Shown here one piece after another: positions 10,862 to 24,773 of a stretch of DNA of 64,000 bases. Within the stretch, counting starts at the first letter, position 1. Each line of letters opens with the position of its first letter. The stretch is taken from assembly GCA_025677815.1 (NCBI GenBank), contig JAIXMP010000012.1, positions 620,001 to 684,000 on the forward strand, read 5' to 3'. Under the pieces are notes generated by a model. It saw only the letters and a list, made by a program, of their open reading frames with translations. It was not told the DNA's origin and did not search any database. Position numbers and translations under genes: made by a program. The DNA is from Phascolomyces articulosus (Eukaryota; Mucoromycota; Mucoromycetes; Mucorales; Lichtheimiaceae).

Positions 10862-12714
10862 TTAAGCAGTGGTTGCTGTAGTAGAAGAAGTTGGATTGGT
10901 ATTGGTATTGTTACCAGAAGTTGCTGTACTACTAGGAAGCATTCCTTCTCCTTCTTTGGGTGTCACAACATCCGGTGTTTCCGCTGTCACTGCCGGTGAT
11001 GTATCCAGTACAACACCAGAAGAGGTCATGGTAGGTCCACCTGTAGTTGTTGTTGTATTACCAGTGGTTGTGCCATCTCCTGTCGTCGTTGTGGTGTTAG
11101 TGCCACTGGCATTACCACCACCTGTGGTACCAGAAGAAGAAGCACCTGCATTGGTGGTTGATCCAGAAGCAGCATCTCCTCCTCCATCCACAGGATTTTC
11201 AGGTTCAGGTTTCTTTGTTAAATGTCTGGAAAGATCTCGATTCATACCGAAACTATTAATACGATCTTGATCGAAAATAGTTTTAAGTTTATCATCACAT
11301 AAAATAAATCGACGATCTGCTGGATCTTGTAAATCATTATCCTTGATGTATTTCCACAATCGTTTGACAATATCAGGACGTGACAACTATAAAGATTCAT
11401 GTTATGAGTTTTTTTTAATATATATATATTTCTCTCTCATTACACACACCCCAATAATAATAATAATAATAATTCTTTACCTCAGGATCACCACCCACAA
11501 AAGCAGATAATTCAGGACTCAAGATCAAAGGTTTATTCAAACCAGTCTTACGCTTAGGTTTAGGTGGAGCATTAGGATCTTCAGGTTGTTTTACACGTTT
11601 CTTTTTAGTTCGTTTGGTCTTTTTCTGTGGACTTGGTTGTTGAGGATGTTGTTGTTGAACACCTCCTGGATTATTGAAATCCATAGCAAATTCATCCATC
11701 TTTCGCTTTTGTGTAGTTTGTACAGGTGCTTGTTGTTGTTGTTGTTGTTGTTGAGCTTGTTGATGTTGTTGTTGCTGTTGTTGATGGTGTAACAGTTGTT
11801 GTTGTTGTGGATGAGGATGATGTTGTCGAGTAGTGGGTATAGGGGATTGTTGCATATAACCAGGATAAGCAACCGACATGGGATGTTGTTGTTGTTGAAC
11901 AGCATGTTGTTGATGAGGTGGTAAACCAGCAGCAGCCACACCTGCAGCCGTAGCACCTGTATTATAAAATGGATGATTATATCCTGGAGAAGAAGTACCC
12001 ACAGCAGCAGCAGCCATTTGATGATGATCAGGATAAGTCATATGAGGAGTACCTGGAGGTCTTTGTTGATACATGGGATGTTGACGGAATTGCTGTTGTT
12101 GTTGTTGCTGTTGTTGTTGTTGTTGTTGAATAGATCCTCTACGTTGTTGTTCTTGTTGAGCACTAGTTATACTAGGTGATCGTGTACCAGGCCATTGTTG
12201 TTGTTGTTGAACATATTGTGGATGTTGAGGATGTTGTTGATGTTGTGTGACCACAGGAGAAGTCATTGTATTTTCAACATGAAATTGATTAAATTGACCA
12301 TAAGAATTAAAATCAGCCAAAGAAGAAGTATCCAAAAAACTTGAATGTTCAACAGCAGCGGCAGCAGCAGCGGCTACAGCAGCAGCAGCTGAAGTAGGCT
12401 GACCTTGTTGTCCCTGTTGAGGATGATGTTGACCTTGTTGTTGTTGAGGATGATGTTGTCCTTGTTGTTGACCTTGTTGTGGATGATGATGATGTTCATC
12501 TCCAGGTCGTTGTTGATAATAATAATTCATATTTTTAGATGTTTTTTGTTGTTGAATACCCAATGGATCGTATGTATTTAAATCTGCATTAAAAAAAACA
12601 TCATTAATCACCATTTATTATTTTTCCCAGGCACACAAAAATAAAAATAAAAAAATAAACAATGGTGGATGGGATAAACTTACTTTCCAAAGTAGGATTA
12701 TAACCAAAGTCCAT
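10862..12714 (-). CDS. Glutamine-rich SWIB-domain protein (Tri1/Uaf30-like)
   Basis: A nuclear protein with a C-terminal SWIB/MDM2 fold. Fungal relatives such as Uaf30 (RNA polymerase I upstream activation factor) and Tri1 act in transcription or chromatin. Exons 12714-12684 (MDFGYNPTLE), 12583-11481 and 11386-10862 give about 552 residues. The N-terminal two-thirds are low complexity: His/Gln runs, a 10-12 residue poly-Q, and Ala runs. A basic stretch KKTKRTKKKRVKQ precedes the SWIB domain, which spans GLNKPLILSPELSAFVG, then ELSRPDIVKRLWKYIKDN, DRRFILCDDKLKTIF and FGMNRDLSRHL. The tail is Thr/Ser/Gly-rich. The single SWIB near the C-terminus and the long poly-Q arm differ from the short Uaf30 layout. 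The exact complex cannot be assigned. Confidence 0.85.
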
Positions 12715-13019
12715 AACCCGTCAAGGATGATTTTTCTTTTTTAATAATTTGATAAGGGAAAAGAAATCTCTTTTTTTTTTATGTTTCGATAAGATTTCTA
12801 TTTCTATGATGGTCATGAGAAATAGAGAAAATAAGTTAGTTTATCAAGGATGAGAGTCATGGTTGTAATGATTTTATGGGTATAGATTTGGGTAAAAGAG
12901 AAAAAAAGAAGAAAAAAGAAAAAAGAAATGTGTCGATGTATGTGATTATTGTTATTATTATTTTTATAAAACTTTATAATGAATGATGTTAATAAGAAAT
13001 AGTGATGATATTAGAATCG

Positions 13020-13510
13020 GAACATATATATATATATATAACTATATAGAGAGAGGTATAGTGTATATATATATATATATATGTATATTATGTATGTGTT
13101 ATAATAAAGAGTAAAGAGTAAAGAGAGAGAGAGAGAGGTAATATAGAGAGTAATAAAGAGTAAGAGAGAGAGAGAATAAGAGAGAGAGAGAGACAGAGAG
13201 AGGGTGACTATAATAATAAAGAATAAACAGTACTCACTCTAAAGAGAATAACACACACACTCTCTAATAACAAAAGAAGAGTAAGGCGGACAAAAAGAGA
13301 AACAACCGATTGTGTGTGTTGTGTTAGTTGATTTGAAATATAAAAGAGTTAATAAAGAGAAGAAAGAAAAGAGAGAGAGACAAAAAAAAAAAAAAAAAGA
13401 GAGAGAGAGTAAAAAAAAAAAAAGAGAGAGAGAGTAAAAAAAAAAAAAGAGAGAGAGAGAACGAAAAAAAAAAAGAGGAGGTTTTAGTTCTCTCTCTCTC
13501 TCTATAGCAA
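13020..13510. repeat. Low-complexity (TA)n, (GA)n and A-tract cluster
   Basis: Successive simple repeats: TA runs at 13026-13080, several GAGAGA blocks (13120-13200, 13370-13465) each joined to long A tracts, and a CTCTCT block at 13490-13503. The pattern of A-tract plus (GA)n recurs about four times between 13380 and 13475. It lies roughly 0.3-0.8 kb upstream of the SWIB gene start. Confidence 0.85.
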
Positions 13511-16500
13511 GGAGTTACACTGTATATTTTTTATTATAAAAATTTAACTTCCACCCCCCTTTTTTTCCCTTTTTTTAGTTACTTTAATTCATTCCTTTAT
13601 CTAATTTAAATAATACTTTTCAATGAACTATATTTCATCTATAGCTTATTTAATGACTTTAATAATGTTCCATCTTTTATTTTATTATAAAAAGTGTTTT
13701 AGAAAAGAAGAAAAAAAGATGAATAGGTTTTTTTTAAAAGATATAAACTAATCCATATTTAGAGAATGTCGGACATTGCATATTTTTTTTAAAAAAAAAT
13801 CCCCTTTTTCTTTCTCCGATTGACTCATTCATTAGAAATGAGCCTCCTCTCTCTCTCTCTCTCCCCCCATTTTTTCTCCTTTTTTTATTTTTAACCCAAT
13901 TGTTTGTTTGATGTGAATTTTAAACACATATTTATTGAACACCCCACTTCTTTTCAAAAAAAAAAAAACCAACAACCTTTTCTTCTTCAGATTAAAAAAA
14001 AAACTCTATTTCATTTCGATAAACGTATATATCCATGAATAAAAGGAAAAAAATAAAAAGTAAAAAGGATAAAATGCCAAGGCTAGTAAATACTGTTATT
14101 TTTTTTAAAAGACCGGTTCCAACCGTCATTCTATCACGTGTACTCTGCAAAAAAAACAGGTCACGCTATGTGATTAAAAAAAAGGGGGGAGAGGACAGAG
14201 AAAAACGAGGAGAAAAAGAGGGGGGAGGGAAGAGAAGAAATGATTTTTTTAAAAAAAACAAACTTTTTGAAATATGATTAAGTTTTTTGAAATTAGTAAA
14301 TCGAGAGGTTTTCAATTGAATTAGAAACGTGTCATTATGGATAGATGAACGCATATTTATTATATATATAGAATAAATGAATGAGTAAATGAATGAATCA
14401 AAAAGAAAAATAGACGCGTTTTATGATTATAATAGAATGGGTTCATCGATCGAAAAATTGTACCACTTTTGATGAGAATGATGATATCATTGATTAATTT
14501 TAAATTCCATGCATCACTCATCATTTTATCTTTTTTGATTTTAATAAAATATAAAATAATTACTTTTTTTTTGAACTGTGATAATAATATATATATAAAG
14601 ATGTATAATTTAATCAAGGACAATTTCAAGAAGTATTTGATAATAACTATCCATCCTTTCCCTTCTCATCCTCCCCCCATAAGACCAACGTATAAATAAT
14701 TGATAAACCCGATTCTTAAACTCAATGCCAACTTGGCATGGGACTTTTTTTTTTTTTGACACGGGTTCAGATGTGAGTTGTTATAATTATAATAAAAATG
14801 TGTTACCATCCAACTAATCTTTGAACAAAAAGTGTTATTATAGATAGATAAATAGATTCTTTCTCTCTCTCTCTTTACATCATTCTATCATCATTATAAT
14901 ATAGGACCAATGATAAAAAAGAAGAATGTCATCATGATATATAAAAGGGGACAATCCTTAAATTGAAAAACGATGAAAAGGAAAATTTTATGATTCGGAT
15001 AAATAAACAAAATTAAGGTTGTAACACGTTAAACATAAATCCAACTAAATGGAATCGAATTGAAACAAATTTTCCCAGTTCCACTATATACTTCTTGGAT
15101 CCAATGAGACAACACCCTATTAACCTTTTTTTTTTTTTTTTGCTTATCATGATGGATAGATGGATGAATGATGATAAGCTTACATCCATTATTCACAATT
15201 CCTTTTTTTTTCTTTCAAATAACACTTCTTGTTGAATGATGCATGTATGTTTGTTTGGATGGAAAAAAAAAATAGATATGCATTCCGTTCCGTTTCCTCA
15301 TTCTCCCCTGTATTCTCATAGAAAATAAAAGTAAACATTGAAAGGGAGCTTGTCCAAAAGATAAAGGACATCTGTCGCGTGGTAAGTTAGATCCATAATA
15401 ATAATAAACATCATGATGATGATGATGATATTAGGATATAACCCAAATATGAGGAATTACTACCAAGTAAAGCAATGCCTTCGAAAATTCTTTCATACAT
15501 AAGATACACGTCTCTTAAACATTGTGTAACGAACGATTCTCTCTTCTTTATAGAAACATCCAGAATTTATCATATATAAAAACTTGTCGATCAGGGTTAT
15601 TTTTTTTAAAAAAAAAATCTTTCTAGACCCACACAATAGCGAAACTAACTATATATATCCAGAAGAGGAAAATGAAATACAATTCATAACGATGAATATT
15701 ACAAATCGATGGACACTTGGCTTATAATAAAAAAAAAAAAAGAAAACTTCTCTTCCCCCCACTCCCCTCTCCTTTTTGCATGAGATGATATTCATTTGTT
15801 CCCTTTTACACTATTGTCGTTCTTCATTTATATCTTTATCAGTTACTAGTCCAATGAAAAGTAGAAACAAGAACTAGAGTTACCGAATTCATGGGGATCC
15901 ACTTTCCACACATTGTAAACGATAACCGCTTATTTGTATCAGAGACAACTTTTTTTTTTGTTGTAAGAACAAGGTGGGGTCATCCGATCAAGCACATTCT
16001 CCAGAATGCATATCATTCAGCCACGCATTATCATATGATAAGATCATAGAACAGTTATTATATATTCAACAACAAAAAAATGCTTGGACAACAAAAGAAA
16101 AGGTGCCAATAGTATTTGGGGTCATTGTTAAACATATATATTCATTTTGAAAACGAAAATGTGTTCAATTGTACAATCTACAACCATTGAATCTACTAAG
16201 AACTATTCCTGTACTTTCAAATAATAAATTGAAAAGCTTATATCCCACTTTCATGCAACATAATTGCAACTCAGTGAACTAGTCATACAGAGTGTAAAGT
16301 ATATAGTGCAATAGCACAACAACTTGGTTACTCCCCCCCATCTTTATGGTATTTATGGAGACATGTTCGTTTATATATTGGATCAATATCATTTATTTTT
16401 CTAAAGAGAGATAAAGTTGTGAAAAAAAAGATCATGTAGTAGAACGGTGGTTGGAGCTATATCTTTTCATGATGATATTTGCTTTAAAATGGAGGAAAAC

Positions 16501-19500
16501 AGTAAAAGATCGTTAGGTGGACAAAATAGCAATAATCATCAAGTATGAAATAACCAGATCAAAATAGTTGGACAAAAAAAATACGATATTGTTCATGGAA
16601 GGCACTGGACCAATGTTGTTATATATTCATTTTATGGAATGATTTTATGATTCAACCAAATTAGTATAAAATGAATACAAGAAAGACACTCCTCTGAAGT
16701 ATAGAAGCATCTGGTATCTTTTGTATGAAATTATATTGAGTATTTTGTACCTACGTAGAGAAGAATATTTGGGTCCGTAATCAACAGTCTACGTATTGCT
16801 TTTCTATTGTGTCTCATAATAATATGTAGATTGTGTTTTGATTTTTGAGATCACCATAAATAATGGAACTTAGATATTGTTTTCAGTAGCACTACACTAC
16901 CATATATATCTCAATCCATAACACCCTTTTTTTTCAAAGAACAAGACGAATAGCTTTGTCCATGATATGGAAAAATAATTCAATCTTGTCATGCTTTTGA
17001 TTTCAGATGGATGCCAACCGATGAGTCATTCCTTCTTTAAAGCATTCAATACTTCATCCTGTTGATCTGGTGGTTTTCGTATCTTTTTTTTTTTGAACTA
17101 ATATATATGTATGTAGAAGCGTATCGAAAAGTGGTTAGAAATCTAACGATATGGGCTCCTTTTTTGGATGAACCATCACTTTATGTAAAAATGTATGCTA
17201 GAGTGTCGTATACAACACCATATGACGTATGTGCTGGCAATTGATTATGTTGTCCATCTAATCTTGGCGAGCTTTATATATATATATTTATATATATCCA
17301 GTAATAATACAGTTTAGGTAAATAAGTGGGAGGTCCTATAATTATTGTGTGAACAACGATACATCCGATTTCTTTGTTGATTTATGATCTCTTATGTAGG
17401 TTGGCGAATGAAAAACCCAAGTGTCAAAATATCTGCTTTTTTGTATGGCGTAAATGTGTATATGGAACTATGCTTCATTTGTTTCTCTTTATATATATAT
17501 ATATATATATAGCTATATGATAGCTCTAAATAACAATGAAATGGCAATGTTGGTTCGATGATAAGCTGGTACAAAAAATTTCTCTACCGACTTTTTTGAG
17601 CGAATAGGAGAACAGTGATAAACAGTGATATTGATGAATGGATATATTAGGTCTAAAAAAAAGGCTTCAAGTATATTCCATAGTAGTGAAAACACTAATA
17701 ACAACAACAAAAGAGACATGGAAAATTGTCTTAATTGTTGAATTGTTATTGTGTTTCATTATATCATCTCGTTTGGGGGAGTGGCCGTTTAATGCATATG
17801 TTTATACTCTATTACTACTATAAAAATGCATTTATTCGTTAGAGTGGGAAAAAAAAAGAACTAAAATCATTTAATGCCCACGATAAAGACAAAATACCAT
17901 GATGAATTGGATTCAACATTGTGAACTTATTATCTAAAAGTATATACCTTTCTTTGAGCTTGTATATATAAAAGGAATACCAATATAACGCAATTTCTAA
18001 AGTGTTTATTTCCGTGATCAGAAGCTAATTTTTTTTATCAATAATTATTGACGTATCATACTGATAAGGGGTATTTTAAAGACATGTCCTCCAAAAAAAA
18101 AATACAACGACGAGATATCACATGTCTGTATAAATGTTCCTATCATACCAATACTATAAGAAATATTTCGTACAACTAACACAGAAATAATCGTCCAAAT
18201 GATATATGTTATTTACTATACGTACTTATTTTTTTTTAAAAAAAATGTACAGATTAGAAAGCAAAGTCTCATCAAATTATTCAGAGTTCCATATCGATTA
18301 TGCATTGCTATATTTTTCAATTGGAGCCTTTATTATTATTTTTTTCTGCACAAAGTTATGCCCAAAAAATATATGCAAAGAGGGGTCCCATTTGCCACCA
18401 ACTTTATATTTGTTGGTAAGAATATTATGACATTTATAATAACCAAGGTACGAGACAGAATGGAACTATTCAATGAGGAGAAAGTAAAATATGACGTCTC
18501 CGTTTATGGAGGTTATCGGCATTCCAGTTGATCTAGCGGACCAAAATACGCCTGGGTTTGCTATTGAAAAAAAAAAGCGTAAGCCTCTGAATATCTTTTG
18601 CGTCACCACGATGATTCCAGTGTATTTTTTTCTTTAAATAATTCGTCAATATATTGACAGTAATTCAACTCTTACCTGTCGGTTTTACCGGCTCTCCAAA
18701 TCGAAGAAAATGAAACAGAAACTCAAACTCACAAAGGATCAGTATATGCGTTGAAGGTCATATTCGACTTATGACCAATTATTTTGATCACGATTGTGTT
18801 TATAATGATACCAATTTTCAACGCGTTTATCACAAGAGACGTGATGTTTTTTTTAGATAATGGAGGCTGTTATGGAACATGATGAATAGTTTGTACAGAA
18901 AAAAGATTGTGTAAGTAGTAGTAGTAAGATCGTTGTTATTGTTGTTGATGTTATGTTAAAAAATACATAAGAGCGAAAAAAACAAGTGTTTTGAAAATAA
19001 AAGAACGACACTTTGGGTTGGGATATGCTGTCTCTACTTTTTTTCGTATCTACTCTAAATTTTTGTCGAAATAGAATACACGATCAGGAACGTTTGTTTC
19101 CATCTCTATACTTTCAATATTTCTAAAAGTATATAAAATAACAATGACGAGTTTTCCAAGTACTATTAAAAAAAAACAATATACAACGACATGGCACTCG
19201 CTGTTAATGCATCTTGCATCAATGAAACTGTTATTTGTTGGTCAATACAATTATTATCATAATACCTTTATAGAGAAGAAGAAGAAACAGAAAGGAATTG
19301 AAACGGGGTTATGATTTATTCTTAAGCTAGTAATACATCGCCTATCCCATTCTCGGTAGAATTGTTAATGTGGATTTAAAACAAAAATACGAGTAAAGAA
19401 AGTAATTAATCAACAAAAAATACATTGATTCCAATACATACAAAGATACACATTATTACATGATATTAATAGCAACATTTTCAAAAGCAAACATAAGTAG

Positions 19501-22500
19501 ATGGTTTTCGTTAGACCAATAAATTGCATCGGATGTAGTAAATAACAAGATATTTATAATATATAAAAATACGAGTAGTGCCATCTGTTGCAAACATAAT
19601 ATATCTTATGAACAAGACATTCACCAAAAGATATTATGATGTCTTTTGTGTGTTTAATAATAGAAGTATTGAGGAGAGCACTGCATAATATCATCGTCTT
19701 ACATTCCATAATCATGTTCAAAAATTGCCAAGGAGATATCAATGACATATTATTAACAACGACAAAAAAATGGCAGTTTGGACAACCATTAAAATAATGT
19801 TTGATTCACTTTTGTATTAAGTAACGAAACGAAAAGTTTCCAATGCAATACAGTACATAAAGGCAGAGTACTCATATATGTATTTCAAATACAGCTCAAT
19901 AAAAAAAACGCACTTGACACTCCAAATCCCATCATAAAAATTGCTATTTTTACACAATCACAAAATACGTTGATATATAGATAGATATAGAAGTATACAA
20001 ACAACAACTTTTATATCGATATATTATTGCACCATGAATATGCATAATAAGAAAAATTGATGTATATCATAATTCCCTGATTTTACGATAGATGGTTTGG
20101 ACAAAAAAAAAAGAATGTAAGCTCCTATTACTGTCATTCAAAAAAAAATATTATTACGTATATAACTGGATTTCTTGTCCATTTTCTATAATGCTTCTAA
20201 TACGTATATATAAAGTTTAAAACTCAAAAACACCATCATCACTAGATGGGAGTGGAGAAAAGAATGCTTCAAGCAGGAATAGTTCTATTCAAGTACACTA
20301 AAAATTATCGTCAGCAAAAATTAAATTGTAATTTCTAATTCATATTTATCCCTGTGAAAGCTATTCATCATGAAGAAAGCAATAGTTGAACAGCACATAC
20401 TGATAATAATAGTAGAATGCAAAAACAACAAAAGACCAATATACGAATTGGACACTATTACTATATAGGATGAGTTCAAAAATCAAATGTAATAAACCTA
20501 GGATTTTCTATGGTTACACACAATGCAAAGCAGGTGAAAAGTTGATCTTGTATCATTTTATTCTTGTATGCGGTGCAACTACCTACATGGAAAATTCCAC
20601 ATTCGCAAGATAAAACGAAACCATAATAATTACACGAAGCAGAACTACCAAAAATAAAGGTTCTCGCATTTCCTAGTTGGTCTAGTGATTGGAACAAGAG
20701 TACCAGTTTAAAGATATAAAGAATATAAGTTGAATTTATCCCAGTCTGATACTCTTATTATTAGAATTAACGATTGTGACACTTTAATCAGTTATTACTG
20801 GAATGGATTTTTCGAACGTCAAATATACTGTTTCTCAGCAAATGGCTATTTTCATACAAAGAATATGAAACACTTTTTATAGTATGACGGTTACTAATAA
20901 TAAACGGACTGTACCCTCATTTATATTACTCATCAATTTATATGCTTAGAAAAGAATTTTACGTGTTGTTGTTAGCAGAGAAGAGGTAGAAGAGTATTAG
21001 CAAGTTGCAACAGATTATACTATAACCGTATTGTTCATACCAAGAGTATATAATTAAAGACATCAGAATACCAAACATTATTATTTTTGCATAGCAGCAA
21101 AAAATAGACCTTATAAAAATTGGAAAGGCAATATAATAAAAATATTAACCAAGGATATTTTAGGAAGGTCATGAAGAAGGATTAAATGAAGGGACCCGAC
21201 ACTAGTGGAGATATTCTATTCTACATATTCATTTGTATGATAATCGCTAAATATAGTAGCGGCAGCAAGAATCACTAATCATTAAGTGAAAATGCCATAA
21301 TAAATTGGGCATTTTCTGCGTACCATACCGATAGGTATAGGACGTTACTATACGCAAGATCAAAAGACTAATTCAAGAAAATGCGTAAATTCTTCTTGCA
21401 TATGTATGGTTCAATATTTGAAGGACTTGATTATTAATAGTAACTGGGTATATAATTTATTTATTTTATGTATGAATCGATCCATTGATGTTATAACATG
21501 ACGTACTCATGCTGTCTTTGGAAACGTGGGATATTTGCATAGCAACAAAATCCTAAAAACAAATAATTCCATTGCTACTGGATCCAAGTTCATGAAGGAG
21601 GGAAACGCAGAATGTCAAAACTTTAAAATATGATGCATAATGCCATTTTTAGCTCAGAACCCTATTGCCAATCTAAACTCATACAAGCATATTGGCGCAG
21701 CAAGCATATGAGAACAATAAACAAAGAATTTGTTCATCATTATGAATATGATCTATCATTTCATTTTTTTTAAAACAATCAGAATAATGCATAAAATAGT
21801 GTAAGAATGTATATTTCTGTCACATCGTCGAATGGTGCCATCGTCTGGAATTTTCCCGATAAGTATTTCCATGGGGTTATCATTAGAGCCAAAAACAGCA
21901 TAATTTGTGTCATCGGATGTTCTAGCAGACGACGACACTCAGATACCATTGTAGATCACTTTTCATTTTTGATCTATGATTGTTTCTTTGTCAACTTGCT
22001 ATCATATAATGAATGTATTATATAAAAAAAAAGAAGATCTGAATACTGCTTCTTGTCATGATATGAATTATATGTCCTATCTTACATATTAATTAAAGTT
22101 CAAGGAGAAATATAACTACAAAATTCTCATAATGATTAAAGGCAGTTCCATGATTTCCTGAATAATTCTTAAAAAAGAAAGGTTTTTTTTTGTTTGTTTC
22201 ACGGGTGTATTGTGATTTTCGGACCAAGTATTTTTATTTTTCTGGCCTGATGCCCGTGAGGGGTATCAAAAAGCAACAATTGTTTTGTGTAACAAACCGA
22301 ACATTCCGAACGTCCTATTTCTTTTGATCGGTCTGCAGTAGGTAAAGTAGTATATGTTTTCACCTTATAGAATACCAACCAATATTCATTAATAAAAATA
22401 CATAATGTATCAAGTGTATCATATTTTCACCTTGACAATAGATCAACACAATTCATGATGAAAGAGGTACACAAGGAAAATATATGCAAAAAAAAGACAT

Positions 22501-22576
22501 CATAAATCAAGTTACCATAGGTTTTGTAAGGTCTGTCTTGAAGTCCGATATTTCAAAAAAGTTACACAAACAGGTA

Positions 22577-22592
22577 CGGGCCTTGCGGCCCG
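22577..22592. promoter_or_regulatory. GC-rich inverted repeat in the CYP51 promoter
   Basis: A perfect 6-bp-arm palindrome, CGGGCC-TTGC-GGCCCG, lies about 140 bp upstream of the CYP51 ATG in otherwise strongly AT-rich DNA. GC-rich inverted repeats with CGG half-sites are typical of zinc-cluster regulator binding. A role in sterol-gene control is inferred from position only. Confidence 0.35.
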
Positions 22593-22732
22593 ACTCATTC
22601 TGTGACCTTCAAAGTCTAAATAAGTAAGGAATATAAAAACCAAGCTCACTTTTTTTTTTTCCTTCCTTTTTCGAGCTTCTGTTCTTCACTTTTCCCCCTC
22701 ATTCTCTTTCTCCATATAAATACCCATCCGAG

Positions 22733-24773
22733 ATGGCACTTATCTCCGCGGTATTTTCGAGTTTGCCCACCTTGTTAACCTATGGAGCACTCGCTCTTGG
22801 TGTGGCTTTTGCCATTCATATTTTGTCCCAATTGGTAAAAAATAATAATATTAAGTTAGATGATAAACAAACACAACACCAAATAATAAAAGAAAACACG
22901 TCTAATGAAATAATACATGGTGAATTAGATTGTACCCAAAGATCCTCGTCAACCACCCGTTGTCTTTTCCATTCTTCCATTCATGGGTAATGCCGTTGAA
23001 TTTGGCATGTAAGTTGCTAGATTTTCTTTTTTTTGTTGAAATGAATGGACGTTATATGGGATTGTGTGTTTTTTTGTTCGTGATGTAAAACAAGAATCCT
23101 ATGCAAAACCATAGTTTTATCTACCTATATATATATATATATATATATAAAGAGATAATATATCTGATCCAAATGATATATAATTGAATATAGGAACCCA
23201 ATCCAATTCTTGAAAAAATGTCAAGAAAAATATGGCGACGTGTTTACTTTTTATATGGTTGGCAAGCGTGTTACTGTCTGCTTGGGTGCTGATGGTAACC
23301 AATTCGTTTTCAATGCTAAGCAAAACTTGTCTTCTGCTGCTGAAGCATACAATGATATGACCAAGTATGTCTTTGGACGTGAAGTTGTATACGATGCTCC
23401 TCACAACATTTTCATGGAACAAAAGAGGTAAGAAGAATATGTAGATATTACCATGTATATAGAAAAAAGGGAAATGAATTGTATCAAAGGTATTCTTCGT
23501 TTTATTTTTTGATTCTTAATACATATATATTGATGTATTAGATTCATCAAGGCTGGTCTTAACTCGGAACACTTCCGTCAACATGTTCCTATGATTGTTG
23601 AAGAAACTACTGAATTTTTCAAGCAATTTAAGAAGCCTTCTGGTTTGATGGAAGCTTATTCAACTTTTGGTGAACTTATTATTTGTACTGCTTCGCGTTG
23701 TTTGATGGGCAAGGAAATTCGTGCTGCTTTGGATGAAAGTGTTGCTGGGTTATATTATGATCTTGACCAAGGCTTCAAGCCCATTAACTTTATGTTCCCC
23801 AACCTTCCGCTTCCGTCGTACAAGCGTCGTGATATTGCATGTGAAAAGATGGCCAACCTTTATTCTAGCATTATTCAACGTCGTAAGGCTGAAAATGATA
23901 ACGTACGTTTTACACACAAAATAGATGGAGGGATTTAACGATGAAGAGTCAAGAGAGACAGGGAGAGTGAGGGAGATTGAAAGGAAATAGAGACTTATTG
24001 TCATTCTATTTTACATGTAGAGCAACGCTGATTTGCTTCAAGCTTTGATGGATGCTACTTATAAGGATGGTACTTCGATCCCTGATAAGCATATTGCCGG
24101 TATGATGATTGCTGTCTTGTTTGGTGGTCAACACACTTCTGCTACTACCTCTGCCTGGACCATGTTGGAACTTGCCAACCAACCCGAATTGATTGCTGCT
24201 TTACGTCAAGAACAAATTGAAAAGTTGGGATCACTCAAGGCTGAATTGACTTTTGATAACTTGAAGGACATGCCATTGCTTGAAGCTGTAATTCGTGAAA
24301 CTTTGCGTCTTCATCCACCAATTTTCCAAATGATGCGCAAGGTCGTTGCTGATAAGATTGTTTACGAAAAGTCCGGTTTTGAAATTCCCAAGGGTAACTT
24401 TATCTGCGCTGCTCCTGGTGTCACTCAAGTCGATGAAAAGTACTTTAACGAACCTACCAAATACAACCCTTACCGCTGGCTTGAAAAGACTGATCCTGTC
24501 CATCAATTGGAAGTAGGTGATGATGCTAATATTGATTATGGTTTCGGTGCTGTGGGTATTTCATCCAAGTCACCTTTCCTTCCCTTTGGTGCTGGTCGTC
24601 ATCGTTGCATTGGTGAACAATTTGGTTACTTGCAACTCAAGACCATCGTCTCTACCTTTATCCGTACATTTGATTTTGAACTTGAAAAGGAAGGTGTTCC
24701 CAAGCCTGATTATACCTCCATGGTTGTCGTGCCTGAACATCCAAGCAATCTCAAGTACACATGGAGAGAGTAA
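22733..24773 (+). CDS. erg11: Lanosterol 14-alpha-demethylase (CYP51, F1-like)
   Basis: The ER-anchored cytochrome P450 that removes the 14-alpha methyl of lanosterol/eburicol in ergosterol synthesis and is the azole target. Five exons (22733-22834, 22929-23008, 23194-23427, 23542-23902, 24021-24773) splice in frame to 509 residues. Landmarks: an N-terminal membrane anchor (residues about 10-33), PKDPRQPPVVF, EKYGDVFTFYMVGK, the substrate-loop VFGREVVYDAPH, I-helix IAVLFGGQHTSATTSAW (residues 289-305), the ExxR of ETLRLHPP, and the haem loop FLPFGAGRHRCIG with Cys455. Tyr127 in VVYD is the residue replaced by Phe in the intrinsically azole-insensitive F5 paralogue described in Mucorales, and I-helix Val291 is also retained. 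This copy therefore looks like the F1 paralogue. A second copy is not in the window. Confidence 0.95.

Larger units (their letters stand above)
12715..22732. other. 10-kb gene-free interval
   Basis: Across about 10 kb I find no recognisable coding region, RNA gene or intact transposon. Open frames are short (none beyond about 110 codons), and their translations are hydrophobic or AT-driven without motifs. The left end (12.7-13.5 kb) is low-complexity DNA and probably the SWIB gene promoter. The right 150 bp is the CYP51 promoter. The middle (14-22 kb) is AT-rich but not simple sequence, with recurring short words such as TTGGACAA (about 16085, 16567, 19776, 20097). It could be decayed transposon DNA, a long non-coding locus or a centromere-like domain. 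Nothing in the sequence decides this. Confidence 0.5.

Noticed and set aside
11586..12179. Leucine- and asparagine-rich frames opposite or out of phase with the SWIB gene
   Set aside because: They are shadows of the CAA/CAG glutamine repeats in the real minus-strand frame.
14035..14277. Lys/Arg/Gly-rich 80-codon frame
   Set aside because: Product of purine tracts (GGGGGAGAGG-type low complexity).
18199..18531. 110-codon open frame in the 10-kb gap
   Set aside because: Phe/Tyr/Lys-rich AT-driven composition, no motif, overlapping frame of similar quality; not supported as a gene.
22714..22720. ATATAAATA just before the CYP51 start as a TATA box
   Set aside because: It lies only about 15 bp before the ATG, too close for transcription to begin upstream of the start codon.
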